50,549 nt of DNA, from the NCBI RefSeq assembly GCF_029894125.1, contig NZ_JARXYZ010000048.1:1-50549 (forward strand). The letters are read 5' to 3'. Positions 25,443 to 33,250 of this stretch are shown here, piece by piece (positions within the stretch are counted from its first letter, which is position 1; each line of letters opens with the position of its first letter). The notes under the pieces were generated by a model that saw only the letters and a list, made by a program, of their open reading frames with translations, did not search any database and was not told the DNA's origin. Made by a program: the position numbers and the translations under genes. The stretch is from Kitasatospora sp. MAA19. GTDB lineage: Bacteria > Actinomycetota > Actinomycetes > Streptomycetales > Streptomycetaceae.

Positions 25443-26129
25443 ATGAGCAACGGGCAGAGGGTGCTGGTCGTCGACGACGATCCGGAGGTGCGTGCCGCCG
25501 TCGAGGACGGTCTGGCCGTCGAGGGGTACCTGGTGCGCGGCGCGGCCGACGGGCTGGCGGCACTGAGCGAGGTGGCCGGCTGGCAGCCCGACGCGATGGT
25601 GCTCGACCTGCTCATGCCCGTCCTGGACGGACTGGCGGTCTGCCGCCGGCTGCGGGCCCTGGGCGACCGGATCCCGATCCTGGTGCTGACCGCCCGCGAC
25701 TCGGTGACCGACCGCGTCGACGGCCTCGACGCGGGCGCCGACGACTACCTGGTGAAGCCGTTCGCACTGGACGAGCTGACCGCCCGGCTGCGTGCCCTGC
25801 TGCGGCGCAGCGCCCCGGCGGCCGAGGAGACCGGCTACCGCTTCGCCGACCTGGAGGTCGACCCGGCCACCCGGACCGGCACCCGGGCCGGGCGGCCGGT
25901 GGAGTTCTCGCGCACCGAGTTCGCGCTGCTGGAGGTGCTGCTGCGCCACCCGGGCCAGGTGCTCCCGCGCGAGGTGATCATGGAGCGGGTGTGGGGCGCC
26001 GACTTCGGCCCCGACTCCAACTCGCTCGCGGTGTACGTCGGTTACCTGCGCCGCAAGCTGGAGGCCGACGGCGAACCGCGGCTGGTGCACACCGTGCACG
26101 GGGTCGGCTACCGCCTGGACCGGGGGTGA
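25443..26129 (+). CDS. OmpR/MprA-type response regulator
   Basis: DNA-binding response regulator of 228 aa. The receiver domain (1-120) has the acidic pocket DDD at 11-13, phospho-acceptor Asp55 (MVLDLLMP), a Thr in VLTARD and Lys105 (LVKPF). A winged helix (about 135-228) ends in GVGYRLDRG. It is like the mycobacterial MprA/TcrA group. The stop overlaps the GTG start of the sensor kinase (GTGA), so the pair is translationally coupled. The likely targets, by position, are its own operon and the divergent murG-like/dehydratase genes. Confidence 0.93.
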   Translation: MSNGQRVLVVDDDPEVRAAVEDGLAVEGYLVRGAADGLAALSEVAGWQPDAMVLDLLMPVLDGLAVCRRLRALGDRIPILVLTARDSVTDRVDGLDAGADDYLVKPFALDELTARLRALLRRSAPAAEETGYRFADLEVDPATRTGTRAGRPVEFSRTEFALLEVLLRHPGQVLPREVIMERVWGADFGPDSNSLAVYVGYLRRKLEADGEPRLVHTVHGVGYRLDRG

Positions 26130-27502
26130 GGGCGCACGCCCGCTGGCGGCGCCGGCGCCCGCTGCGCACCAGACTGGCGCTCGCCTGCACGGCCGCGGTC
26201 GCCGTGGTCGCGCTCGGGATCAGCGCGGCCGCGTTCAGCATCGTCCGCTACGAGCTCAACCACCAGCTGGACCAGCACCTCACCCAGCAGGCCACCCTGG
26301 TCCAGCAGCAGCACCGCGCCGAGGGGCCGCAGGTCGTCTACGGCGAGTGCAACTACCTGGCCGCCCCGGCCTGCGCGCAGATCGTCTCCGCCGACCCCGG
26401 CAAGGCGCCGAACGAGCCGTACCTGCTGCCCGTCACCCCGGCCACCCGCCAGGTCGCGGACCGGCAGCGGGCCGGCTACTTCACCGACCTCACCATCGGC
26501 GGCCACCCGGCCCGGATGCTCACCACCCCGATGATCGCGGCGCCGCCCGGTGCCCGGCAGGCCGTCCAGGTCGCGCTGCGCGCCGACAGCGTCCGGGAGG
26601 GGGTGCGGCAGGCCGGCGCGCTGATGGCGGCCGTCGCGGCGGCGGGCGTGCTGCTGGCCGCCGCGCTCGGGCGCACGGTGGCCCGTACCGGCCTCGCCCC
26701 GGTCACCCGGCTGACCCGCACCGCCGAGCGGATCGCCGACACCCGGGACGCGAGCCTGCGGATCGAGCTGCCGCCCGGGCGCCGGGAGGACGAGCTGACC
26801 AGGCTGGCGGGCAGCTTCAACACCATGCTGGGTGAGCTGGAACAGTCCGTGACCGCCCGGCGCAGGCTCGTCGCCGACGCCTCGCACGAACTGCGCACCC
26901 CGTTGACCGCGCTCCGCACCAACGCCGAACTGCTTTCGCGTGCCGATCGATTGACGGACAGTCAGCGCGAGCGGGCGGCGGCCGCGCTGCGCCGCCAGCT
27001 GCGCGAGGTCACCGGCCTGGTGAACGACCTCATCGAGCTGGCCCGCGACGAGGAGCCGCAGCCGCTGCTCGAACAGGTCGGGGTCGGCCGGCTCGTCGGG
27101 CACTGCGTCGACACCGCGCGCGACCACTGGCCGACGGTCGCCTTCACCCTGGAGAACGACGCCGCGGAGCGCACCGTCCCCGGCGTGCCGGCCCGCCTGT
27201 CCCGGCTGGTCACCAACCTGCTGGACAACGCGGCCAAGTTCAGCCCGCCGGGCGCCACCGTCGAGGTCCGGCTCACCGCCGGGCTGGAACTGACCGTCCG
27301 CGACCACGGCCCCGGCATCGCGCCCGAGGACCTGCCGTACGTCTTCGACCGCTTCTACCGGGCCTCGGCCGCACGGGCGCTGCCCGGCTCAGGCCTCGGG
27401 CTCGCGATGGCGCGCCAGATCGCCCAGGCGCACGGCGCCACGCTCACCGCCGAGGCCGCCCCCGGCGGCGGCGCGCTGTTCCGCCTGCGGCTGCCGGGCT
27501 GA
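26126..27502 (+). CDS. Membrane sensor histidine kinase
   Basis: MprB-like kinase of 458 aa. The first transmembrane helix is at about 17-40, an extracytoplasmic sensor at about 41-160 with two cysteines (Cys75, Cys83), and a second helix at about 162-182. HAMP follows, then the H-box with His254 (DASHELRTPLTALRTNAELL is the motif), N-box NLLDNAAKF, G-box DHGPGIAPED and GSGLGLAMA. All catalytic motifs are intact. The two close cysteines could sense redox or bind metal. The GTG start lies within the response-regulator stop codon region. Role: phosphorylates the partner regulator in response to an unknown envelope signal, possibly one acting on lipid II. Confidence 0.92.
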   Translation: MRAHARWRRRRPLRTRLALACTAAVAVVALGISAAAFSIVRYELNHQLDQHLTQQATLVQQQHRAEGPQVVYGECNYLAAPACAQIVSADPGKAPNEPYLLPVTPATRQVADRQRAGYFTDLTIGGHPARMLTTPMIAAPPGARQAVQVALRADSVREGVRQAGALMAAVAAAGVLLAAALGRTVARTGLAPVTRLTRTAERIADTRDASLRIELPPGRREDELTRLAGSFNTMLGELEQSVTARRRLVADASHELRTPLTALRTNAELLSRADRLTDSQRERAAAALRRQLREVTGLVNDLIELARDEEPQPLLEQVGVGRLVGHCVDTARDHWPTVAFTLENDAAERTVPGVPARLSRLVTNLLDNAAKFSPPGATVEVRLTAGLELTVRDHGPGIAPEDLPYVFDRFYRASAARALPGSGLGLAMARQIAQAHGATLTAEAAPGGGALFRLRLPG

Positions 27503-27709
27503 ACCCGGGACCGCGAGGAGCGCCGAAGTCCGGCGCACGCCCACCCTCCGCCGTCCGCACGCCGACGGCTACCGGGTCTTCCCCGCCGGCGAACGGGACG
27601 ACGTCACCGAGGTGATCCTCCCCGACCCCGGCGGCCACGCCGCCACCCCTGCGGATGCCGACCGCCTCCGCCGTGCCCGCCCGGTTCGGGAGCCGGTCGG
27701 ATCAGCCGG

Positions 27710-28879
27710 TCAGATCAGCCGGTCGCGGTCACGCGTGGCGATGGCGCGGACGCGGGTGGCGAACCGTCCGCGGCTGCGTTGTTGGTGCAGTTCCTCGGCG
27801 GCTTCCTCGTCGCCCGCGTCGGTGGGGGTCTGCGGTGTCTCGTCCCCGTCGTGGTCGGTGTCGGCGTACTCGTCGTGGAGGAGCCAGCAGCCGTGGATGC
27901 CGGCGAGGAGGTCTTCGAGGAGGTCGCGGGCGGGCCGTTTCGGGTCGAGGGGGGTCAGGCGCAGGCCGGTGTCCTCCGCGTCGAGCTCCCCGTCCTCGTC
28001 CTCGTCCGGGTATTCGGCGAGGGCTTCCTCGAAGTCGTCGATCTGGTCGCGGAGGGCCGTCGGGTCGGGCAGCAGGCCGTCGGCGACGTGCAGGGCGTGT
28101 CGGACGAGGGCGGTGACGGCGTCGTACGGGGAGGCGCCGGCGTCGATGAGTTCGAGGACGAGGGTGGGGGTCTCGTGGGCGAGGGCCTCGATGGTGTCGG
28201 CTTCGAGGACGACGGTGGCCCGGTCGTGGCCGGAGGCCTGGGAGGCGACCTCGGCCGCGGCGGTGAGCCAGTGGGCCGCGGCGACGGCGGCGGCGGTGGG
28301 GTCGATGTCGGAGAACAGCTGGGCGGGGCCGAACGGGTCCTGCTCGAACAGCAGGTCGGCGGAGGCGACCTGGGCGGGGGAGGCGTCCTCGCGGCTGAGG
28401 AGGACGGCCTGCTGGGCGCGGGCGGTCAGGTCGCCGAGTTCGGCGTTCTCGACGGCGGCGAGTTCGGTGGCGGCCTCGGCGAGGACGGTCTCGGTCAGTC
28501 CCTCGTCGTCCAGGGCGGCCAGGGCGCGGCCGACCCGGTTCGCGGACTCGACGACGGGGCTGTAGGAGACGGCCAGCATCCCGCCCTGGGGGAGGTTCGG
28601 TCGGGCGATGGCGGCGGCGACCTCGGCGAAGGCCCCGCGTTCCCGTTCGCGCCGCCATCCCTCGGTGTCGGGTTCCAGGGAGCCGGCGGCGCCGGCCGGA
28701 TGGGTGTAGGTGTGCCAGGCCGCTTCGGACAGCTGGGTCAGCGTGGCGGCCAGGCGCAGGAGCGCGGTGGTGCCGGTTCCGGCGGGGAGGGTGGCGATGC
28801 TGGTGGAGAGGTCGCCTTCGCCGGTGCCCCAGGCGGCGATCAGCTCGTGCCGGACGGGGTCGACGCTGTAGCGGGTCAT
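27710..28879 (-). CDS. Acidic hypothetical protein
   Basis: Protein of 389 aa of unknown function, starting at the ATG at 28879, eight bases after AAGGAAC. It is mostly helical and Ala-rich with a strongly acidic C-terminal region (YPDEDEDGELDAED around residue 305, and a DxDHDGDE stretch) ending in a basic tail RVRAIATRDRDRL. There is no signal peptide or membrane helix, so it is cytoplasmic. No family is recognised. A 207-bp gap separates it from the sensor kinase gene, which is convergent with it. Confidence 0.7.
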   Translation of the reverse strand: MTRYSVDPVRHELIAAWGTGEGDLSTSIATLPAGTGTTALLRLAATLTQLSEAAWHTYTHPAGAAGSLEPDTEGWRRERERGAFAEVAAAIARPNLPQGGMLAVSYSPVVESANRVGRALAALDDEGLTETVLAEAATELAAVENAELGDLTARAQQAVLLSREDASPAQVASADLLFEQDPFGPAQLFSDIDPTAAAVAAAHWLTAAAEVASQASGHDRATVVLEADTIEALAHETPTLVLELIDAGASPYDAVTALVRHALHVADGLLPDPTALRDQIDDFEEALAEYPDEDEDGELDAEDTGLRLTPLDPKRPARDLLEDLLAGIHGCWLLHDEYADTDHDGDETPQTPTDAGDEEAAEELHQQRSRGRFATRVRAIATRDRDRLI

Positions 28880-29590
28880 CAAGCCGTTCCTTCGGATCGG
28901 GCCGGTACGCCACGTGGCGCGAAGCAATTCTGACGTATCACCAGGTGCTGACCGTCCGTCCGCTGTCGGGGTCGGGGTCGGGGTCGGGGTCGGTGCCTGG
29001 GTGTGCGGGCGTTCCGATGCCGGTGGCGGTTGGGGCCTGTGCTGGCCCCTGCCGGGGAGACGCGCGAGGGGGCGCAGCGGGGGCGGTCTGGTGCGGGCGG
29101 GGCGTGTGGTGGCCGTCGATGCGGGGGGCTCGTCCGAAGTCTTGCCGGAGAGCCCATGCCGGGATCTCCGGCGCGGTAGAACAAATGCTCGGTCCGGGCG
29201 GGGGGTGTCGGCGGCAGCGCGAGGGTGTGCCGGGTGGGCGGCGTGGCCGCCGCCTCACACCGCAGCCGCGCCCCTTTCACCTGCTTGGCCCAATTCCGTC
29301 GCCGGCTCGGGACGCCGGTCGCACGCCTGTTCCGGTGGGCGTCCGGCGGCGAGGGGGGAGCGGCCTGTGGCGGGCGGATGCCCGGTGGTACACCGGCCCT
29401 GCGGCGGATCGTACGCATCGGGCCCGCAGTCGCTCTGGCGGTGCGAGCTGCGGGCCTGCCGGGAAACGACCTGCCAGGGCCCCGTGATCGGAGCCCTGGC
29501 GGGGTCTGCGCATCGTGTGGGTCTATCGGATACTGGTCGGGAGGGCGTCCCGCCTCGGGGTGCGGTGCACCCCGGGGCGGGGGCCGGACC
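28880..29590. other. Gene-poor region, about 700 bp
   Basis: Several long frames are open in both directions, but none has a credible start, ribosome site and protein-like sequence. Proline/arginine-rich translations suggest chance openness in GC-rich DNA. A GTCGGG tandem repeat lies at 28965-28993. A decayed gene or a non-coding RNA is possible, but I cannot support either. Confidence 0.5.
28965..28993 (+). repeat. GTCGGG tandem repeat
   Basis: Nearly five perfect copies of a 6-bp unit, about 90 bp upstream of the hypothetical gene's start. The length can vary by slippage; on the + strand the G-runs could form a G-quadruplex. It is too short for a CRISPR array. Confidence 0.85.
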
Positions 29591-29619
29591 GGAGCCCCGA
29601 GCTGACTCCTCGGGGCTCC
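29591..29619 (-). terminator. Terminator of the small secreted protein gene
   Basis: Perfect 11-bp stem GGAGCCCCGAG (29591-29601) with CTCGGGGCTCC (29609-29619) and a 7-base loop, 31 bp beyond the stop of the minus-strand gene at 29650. Confidence 0.75.
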
Positions 29620-29649
29620 GTGTCATGCGGTCGCAGCTATCCGGTCGAC

Positions 29650-30156
29650 TCAGCGGTAGTGCTCGACCACGCGGAAGCTGCCCACGACGCCGTCCTCGAC
29701 CCGGATGCCCTCGGTGCGGTGGATCTTCACGCCGTCGCTGGTGCTGCGCGGCCCGACGGTGGCGATGGGGGCGCCGTTGTCGCAGACCGCCCCGCGGAAC
29801 ACCTCGACGGTCTTGTGGCTGTCGTTGCGGATGTTCAGGGTCCGGGCGCCCAGGCCGCTGATCACGGTGATGCAGCCGCCCGAGTGCGCGGAGTAGGTCC
29901 GCTCGTTGATGTGGATGCGGCCCTCCTCGTGGCGCTTCTCGTTGTGCCCCTCGTTGTGCCCCTCGTTGCGCCCCTCGTTGCCCTTCCCGCCAGCGGCGCC
30001 GCCGTCGGCGGGCAGCTCGGCCGGAGCAGCCACCTGCCGCGCCGAAGCCTGCGGAGCCATCGGCTCGGAGGCGGCCGACGCGTACGTGACACCGGTGACG
30101 GCCAGGGCCGCGACTCCGAGGGCGGCGGTGGTGGCGGCAAAGCGGTTGGTCTTCAT
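29650..30156 (-). CDS. Secreted His/Glu-rich protein of unknown function
   Basis: Protein of 168 aa. The signal peptide (MKTNRFAATTAALGVAALAV, ending near YASA) is followed by a Gly/Asn/Glu/His-rich segment at about 58-80 with the repeated unit NEG[RH] (EGRNEGHNEGHNEKRHEEGR). The C-terminal 80 residues form a beta-rich domain with two cysteines (GGCITVIS and GAVCDNG) that could form a disulfide. The repeat could bind metal, but that is speculative. The ribosome site is weak. A well-formed promoter lies at 30210-30238 and the mRNA leader carries a hairpin, so the gene is probably a single-gene unit with its own terminator. Confidence 0.75.
   Translation of the reverse strand: MKTNRFAATTAALGVAALAVTGVTYASAASEPMAPQASARQVAAPAELPADGGAAGGKGNEGRNEGHNEGHNEKRHEEGRIHINERTYSAHSGGCITVISGLGARTLNIRNDSHKTVEVFRGAVCDNGAPIATVGPRSTSDGVKIHRTEGIRVEDGVVGSFRVVEHYR
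29937..29987 (-). repeat. 12-bp-like repeat encoding NEG[RH]NEGH units
   Basis: A short in-frame repeat with a CTCGTTGYGCCC core on the plus strand occurs about four times and encodes the NEG[RH] tetrapeptides of the secreted protein. It is an expandable linker or ligand segment. Confidence 0.7.
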
Positions 30157-30182
30157 GGAAGCTTCTTTCGCTCTCAGACGAT

Positions 30183-30200
30183 GTCGGCTGGGCAGCCGAC
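30183..30200 (-). promoter_or_regulatory. Leader hairpin of the secreted protein mRNA
   Basis: GTCGGCT-GGGC-AGCCGAC is a perfect 7-bp stem with a 4-base loop between the predicted promoter and start codon, ending 27 bp before the start. It could stabilise the transcript or modulate translation. Confidence 0.5.
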
Positions 30201-30209
30201 CCGAGATTG

Positions 30210-30238
30210 AACGTACTGAATGCCCCCATAGCTGTCAT
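30210..30238 (-). promoter_or_regulatory. Promoter of the secreted protein gene
   Basis: On the minus strand ATGACA (30238-30233), 17 bp spacer, TACGTT (30215-30210). This is a close match to the sigma-70/HrdB consensus, and gives a leader of about 45-50 bases before the start at 30156. Confidence 0.6.
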
Positions 30239-30645
30239 TTCGGGCATATCGAAATGTTGGCGAACGGGGTACGCCGGTCCGCGTGTCGCCCCTGAGGCTG
30301 GCTGAGCGTCCCGTCAAAGTGCTTGCTGTAGAGGCAAGTTGATGGGGGGTGGGTCCATTAGTGTGATTACCTGACTCCCGCTCACCCCTTTGACGTTCAG
30401 AGCTGCCTGGCACCGTGGGTGAGGCGGAGTCGCGGGTCAGCTGACGGTCGGTGCTGCCGGGGCTGCGGGGCCGGTGGGCCGGGAGGCCGGGAAGGCCGGG
30501 CCCGGCGGCCGGCCCCACGGCCAGGCGCGCCGGCAGAGCGCCCGGCCCGGCCGTAATTCGCTTGACCTGGCCACGGGGCGACGCTGCACTGTGGCGGGAC
30601 ACCACGAGTCGTGGTGCCGGTATTCCCAAGGGGGCAGCGGCAACG

Positions 30646-31866
30646 ATGGAGATCCGTTCCACGACCGACAAGGACCTCGACGTCTTCGTCGACACGCTCC
30701 ACGCCGCCTTCGGGCGCTTCCCGGAAACCCCGGCCGAGGGCGCCGGTGTCTTCTGGTCGGCGCTCGAACTGGACCGCGGCCTGCTCGCCGTGACGGCGGA
30801 CGGGCGGCCCGTCGGCACCGCCGCCGCGTACTCCTTCGAGCTCACCCTGCCCGGTGGGGTCCTCGTCCCGGCCCCCGGGGTGACCAACGTCGGTGTCCTG
30901 CCCACGCACCGACGCCAGGGTGTGCTCACGGCGATGATGCGTCATCAGCTCACCGAGGTGCGGGCCCGCGGGGAGTTCCTCTCCGTACTGCTGGCCTCCG
31001 AGGCCGTGATCTACCGCAGGTTCGGCTACGGACCGGCGACCTACACGCAGCGGCTGACGGTGCCGCGCCACCGCGCCGCCCTCGCCCGCCCCCGGGCGGG
31101 CGCAACGGCCGACGCCGCGGCGGCCGGCTCGGTCGAGCTGCTGCGGCGTGCCGAGTGCGGCGGGATCCTGGAAGAGGTCTACGACCGGTACCGCCGCGCC
31201 CAGCCCGGCGCGCTCTCCCGGCCGCACCGCTGGTGGGCCCTGGGCGCGGGCCGGCCCCCGGTCTCCCGGGCGCCGCGCTACGTCGCCGTCCACCGCGACG
31301 CCGACGGCGTCCCGGACGGGTACGCCAGCTACTCGCTCGGCGAGTCCGACACCCTGACGGTCGACGAGACCATCGCCACCGACGACGCCGTCTCCACGGC
31401 CCTGGCCCGGTTCGTGCTCGGACACGACCTGGTCTCCCAGGTCGTCTTCAAGCACTTCCCGCCCGACCACCCGCTGCGCTGGCAGCTCGCGGACTTCAAC
31501 GCCGGCCAGCTGAGCAACCACACCGACTGGCTCTGGGTGCGGCTGCTGGACGTCCCGCGTGCGCTGACCGCACGTGGCTGGTTCACGGACGGCGAGCTCG
31601 TCCTCGACGTCGACGACCCGTTCCTCGGCGAGCACGGCCGCTACCTGCTGACCGTCCGGGACGGCAAGGCCGACTGCGTCCTGACGGACCGGGAGCCGGA
31701 CCTGTCCCTGGACGTGAGCGACCTGGGCTCGGTCTACCTCGGCGGCACCGCCCCGAGCACGCTCGTGCGCGCCGGACATGTCCGGGCCCACCGTCCGGGC
31801 GCGGCCGCCCTCGCCGACGCCCTCTTCCGCGCCGAGCGCGCCCCGCACTGCCTGCACTGGTTCTGA
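30646..31866 (+). CDS. Eis-like GNAT family N-acetyltransferase
   Basis: Acetyl-CoA-dependent N-acetyltransferase of 406 aa, the usual Eis length. The first GNAT domain carries the acetyl-CoA loop motif (VTNVGVLPTHRRQGVLTAMM, about 83-102). A second GNAT-like half and a sterol-carrier-like third domain follow. It ends in HCLHWF; a C-terminal Phe carboxylate is the base in Eis enzymes. Mycobacterial Eis acetylates aminoglycosides and protein lysines; the substrate here is unknown but an aminoglycoside-resistance potential exists. I chose the ATG at 30646 with AAGGGGG 11 bases upstream; the frame is open further without GNAT features. The gene is convergent with the phospholipase. Confidence 0.88.
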   Translation: MEIRSTTDKDLDVFVDTLHAAFGRFPETPAEGAGVFWSALELDRGLLAVTADGRPVGTAAAYSFELTLPGGVLVPAPGVTNVGVLPTHRRQGVLTAMMRHQLTEVRARGEFLSVLLASEAVIYRRFGYGPATYTQRLTVPRHRAALARPRAGATADAAAAGSVELLRRAECGGILEEVYDRYRRAQPGALSRPHRWWALGAGRPPVSRAPRYVAVHRDADGVPDGYASYSLGESDTLTVDETIATDDAVSTALARFVLGHDLVSQVVFKHFPPDHPLRWQLADFNAGQLSNHTDWLWVRLLDVPRALTARGWFTDGELVLDVDDPFLGEHGRYLLTVRDGKADCVLTDREPDLSLDVSDLGSVYLGGTAPSTLVRAGHVRAHRPGAAALADALFRAERAPHCLHWF

Positions 31867-31920
31867 CCGCGCGCTCGCCTCGTGCGTGCGGGCCCGTCCG
31901 GGCCGGCGCCTGCTGCGGAA

Positions 31921-31952
31921 GGGCCGTCGGCCGGGATTCCGGCCGACGGCCC
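31921..31952. terminator. Bidirectional terminator
   Basis: Perfect 14-bp stem (31921-31934 with 31939-31952), GATT loop, midway between convergent genes ending at 31866 and 31964. It can serve both directions. Confidence 0.88.
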
Positions 31953-31963
31953 GGGGCTGCCCG

Positions 31964-32953
31964 CTACCGGAACAGGCGGTCGCCGCCGGTGGCCATGCGG
32001 TGGGTGCCGCTGTGGCGGTTCACCCAGTCACGGACGAGGTTGATCGCGTTGGCGCACTGCCAGCTGTTGTCGTACTCGCGCACTCCGGTGAAGGCGCCGT
32101 AGCCCGCGATGATGCCGTCCACACCCGCATCGCCCAGCAGCTTGTCGACGTACCACGGGTCGTTGTAGGTGGTCGTCCAGGACAGCGTGGCCGCGAGCCG
32201 TCCGGCGGCACGGTCCCCGGCCCCCTTCTTCAGCTCCGCGCACGTGTTGTAGGTGGTCTCCGTGCAGTTGCCGAACCCCTTGGTGATGTCGGAGTCGCCG
32301 TAGTCCATCGCCCGGTGACCGGCCGGGAACCCGGAACCGGACCGGTTGAAAGCGCCCTGGACCTGATCGCGGGTCCCGGTCGACGTGATGCCCTCCAGCG
32401 GGCCGAGCTTGCCCTCCAGGCTCTGCCAACCCCGGCCGCCGACGTCCGGGGTGCTCCCGCCGTGGTACTCGAAGAAGCCGTAGAGCACCTGGATCCCGGC
32501 TGCCGTGAGCCGCTGCGCCTTGTCCCGCAGCCCGGCGACACTGCACGTGCGGTTCGGCTGCTCCCCGCAGTAGTTCGGGTCCTTGATGTCCAGCCAGACC
32601 AGCGACAGCCGGCGTCCGGCGTTGGCGTTGGAGAGGATACGGTCGACCATGCTGTCGAAGCTGGGGCCCAGCCGGTTCTCACCGGCCGAGGAACAGTCGT
32701 GGTAGGCGCGCCATTCGTTCGGGTTCCACCAGGCACAGACGTCGATCTCGATGCCGTTGGCGCCGTGGCCGAGCGCGGCGTCCACGCCGTCCAGGGTGTC
32801 CACCCGGTGCGCGATGGCGTAGACCGCGTGGCGCTGGTCGGCTGCCGCCGCCGGGGTCGTACCGAGCGCGGTGAGGCCGACGATCCCGCACAGTGCCGCC
32901 AGCAGCGCCAGCACCTTCCGCGGGCCGGTGCGATGCCTGAGGTGAGTGGTCAA
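31964..32953 (-). CDS. Secreted phospholipase D / sphingomyelinase D-like enzyme
   Basis: Protein of 329 aa. A signal peptide (RRxx-type basic start, hydrophobic core, cleavage after TPAAAA near 38) precedes a GDPD-like TIM barrel. The spacing matches the spider/Corynebacterium sphingomyelinase D family: His49 in AIAHRVD, Glu69 and Asp71 in IEIDVCAWW, His85 in AYHDC, corresponding to catalytic His, metal-binding Glu/Asp and second His. Several cysteines suggest disulfides. These enzymes cleave choline headgroups by intramolecular transphosphatidylation to form cyclic phosphates. Streptomycete members are known, but specificity cannot be read here. A role in phospholipid scavenging or interaction with eukaryotes is inference. 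No clear ribosome site at the ATG at 32953. Confidence 0.85.
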   Translation of the reverse strand: MTTHLRHRTGPRKVLALLAALCGIVGLTALGTTPAAAADQRHAVYAIAHRVDTLDGVDAALGHGANGIEIDVCAWWNPNEWRAYHDCSSAGENRLGPSFDSMVDRILSNANAGRRLSLVWLDIKDPNYCGEQPNRTCSVAGLRDKAQRLTAAGIQVLYGFFEYHGGSTPDVGGRGWQSLEGKLGPLEGITSTGTRDQVQGAFNRSGSGFPAGHRAMDYGDSDITKGFGNCTETTYNTCAELKKGAGDRAAGRLAATLSWTTTYNDPWYVDKLLGDAGVDGIIAGYGAFTGVREYDNSWQCANAINLVRDWVNRHSGTHRMATGGDRLFR

Positions 32954-33250
32954 GAAAGGTACTCCTTCATGTCGGTGCCCTGAAGCCGTCGCGCCGATGA
33001 CGCCGCCGTCCTGACGCGCCGCTCGTCCCCCGCCGGCGGCGACCCCAACTCGGCCCTGGTCATGGCCACTTCATCTTGCCATCGCGCCGTGACGGACACC
33101 GGGGAAACAGCGCACATCCCTTCGCCTACGATCGCCGGTGCCGCGAGGGGGCGAGATGATCGCCGCGGCCCGGGAGTGCGTGCTGCGCTCGGCGTCGCCC
33201 GAGCCGGGGGGCGGCCATCGGTTCGGCGGGCCCGGTTCCGAGTACCGGTG

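Larger units (their letters stand above)
30157..30645. other. Divergent intergenic region, secreted protein / Eis-like gene
   Basis: A 489-bp stretch with no gene. The left part holds the promoter and hairpin listed separately. On the plus strand TTGACC (30562-30567), 17 bp spacer and TGCACT (30585-30590) is a weak promoter candidate for the acetyltransferase gene. The region around 30230-30370 is AT-richer than its surroundings. Confidence 0.5.

Noticed and set aside
28965..28993. GTCGGG repeats as a CRISPR-like array
   Set aside because: The unit is 6 bp with no spacers and no cas genes nearby; it is a simple-sequence repeat.
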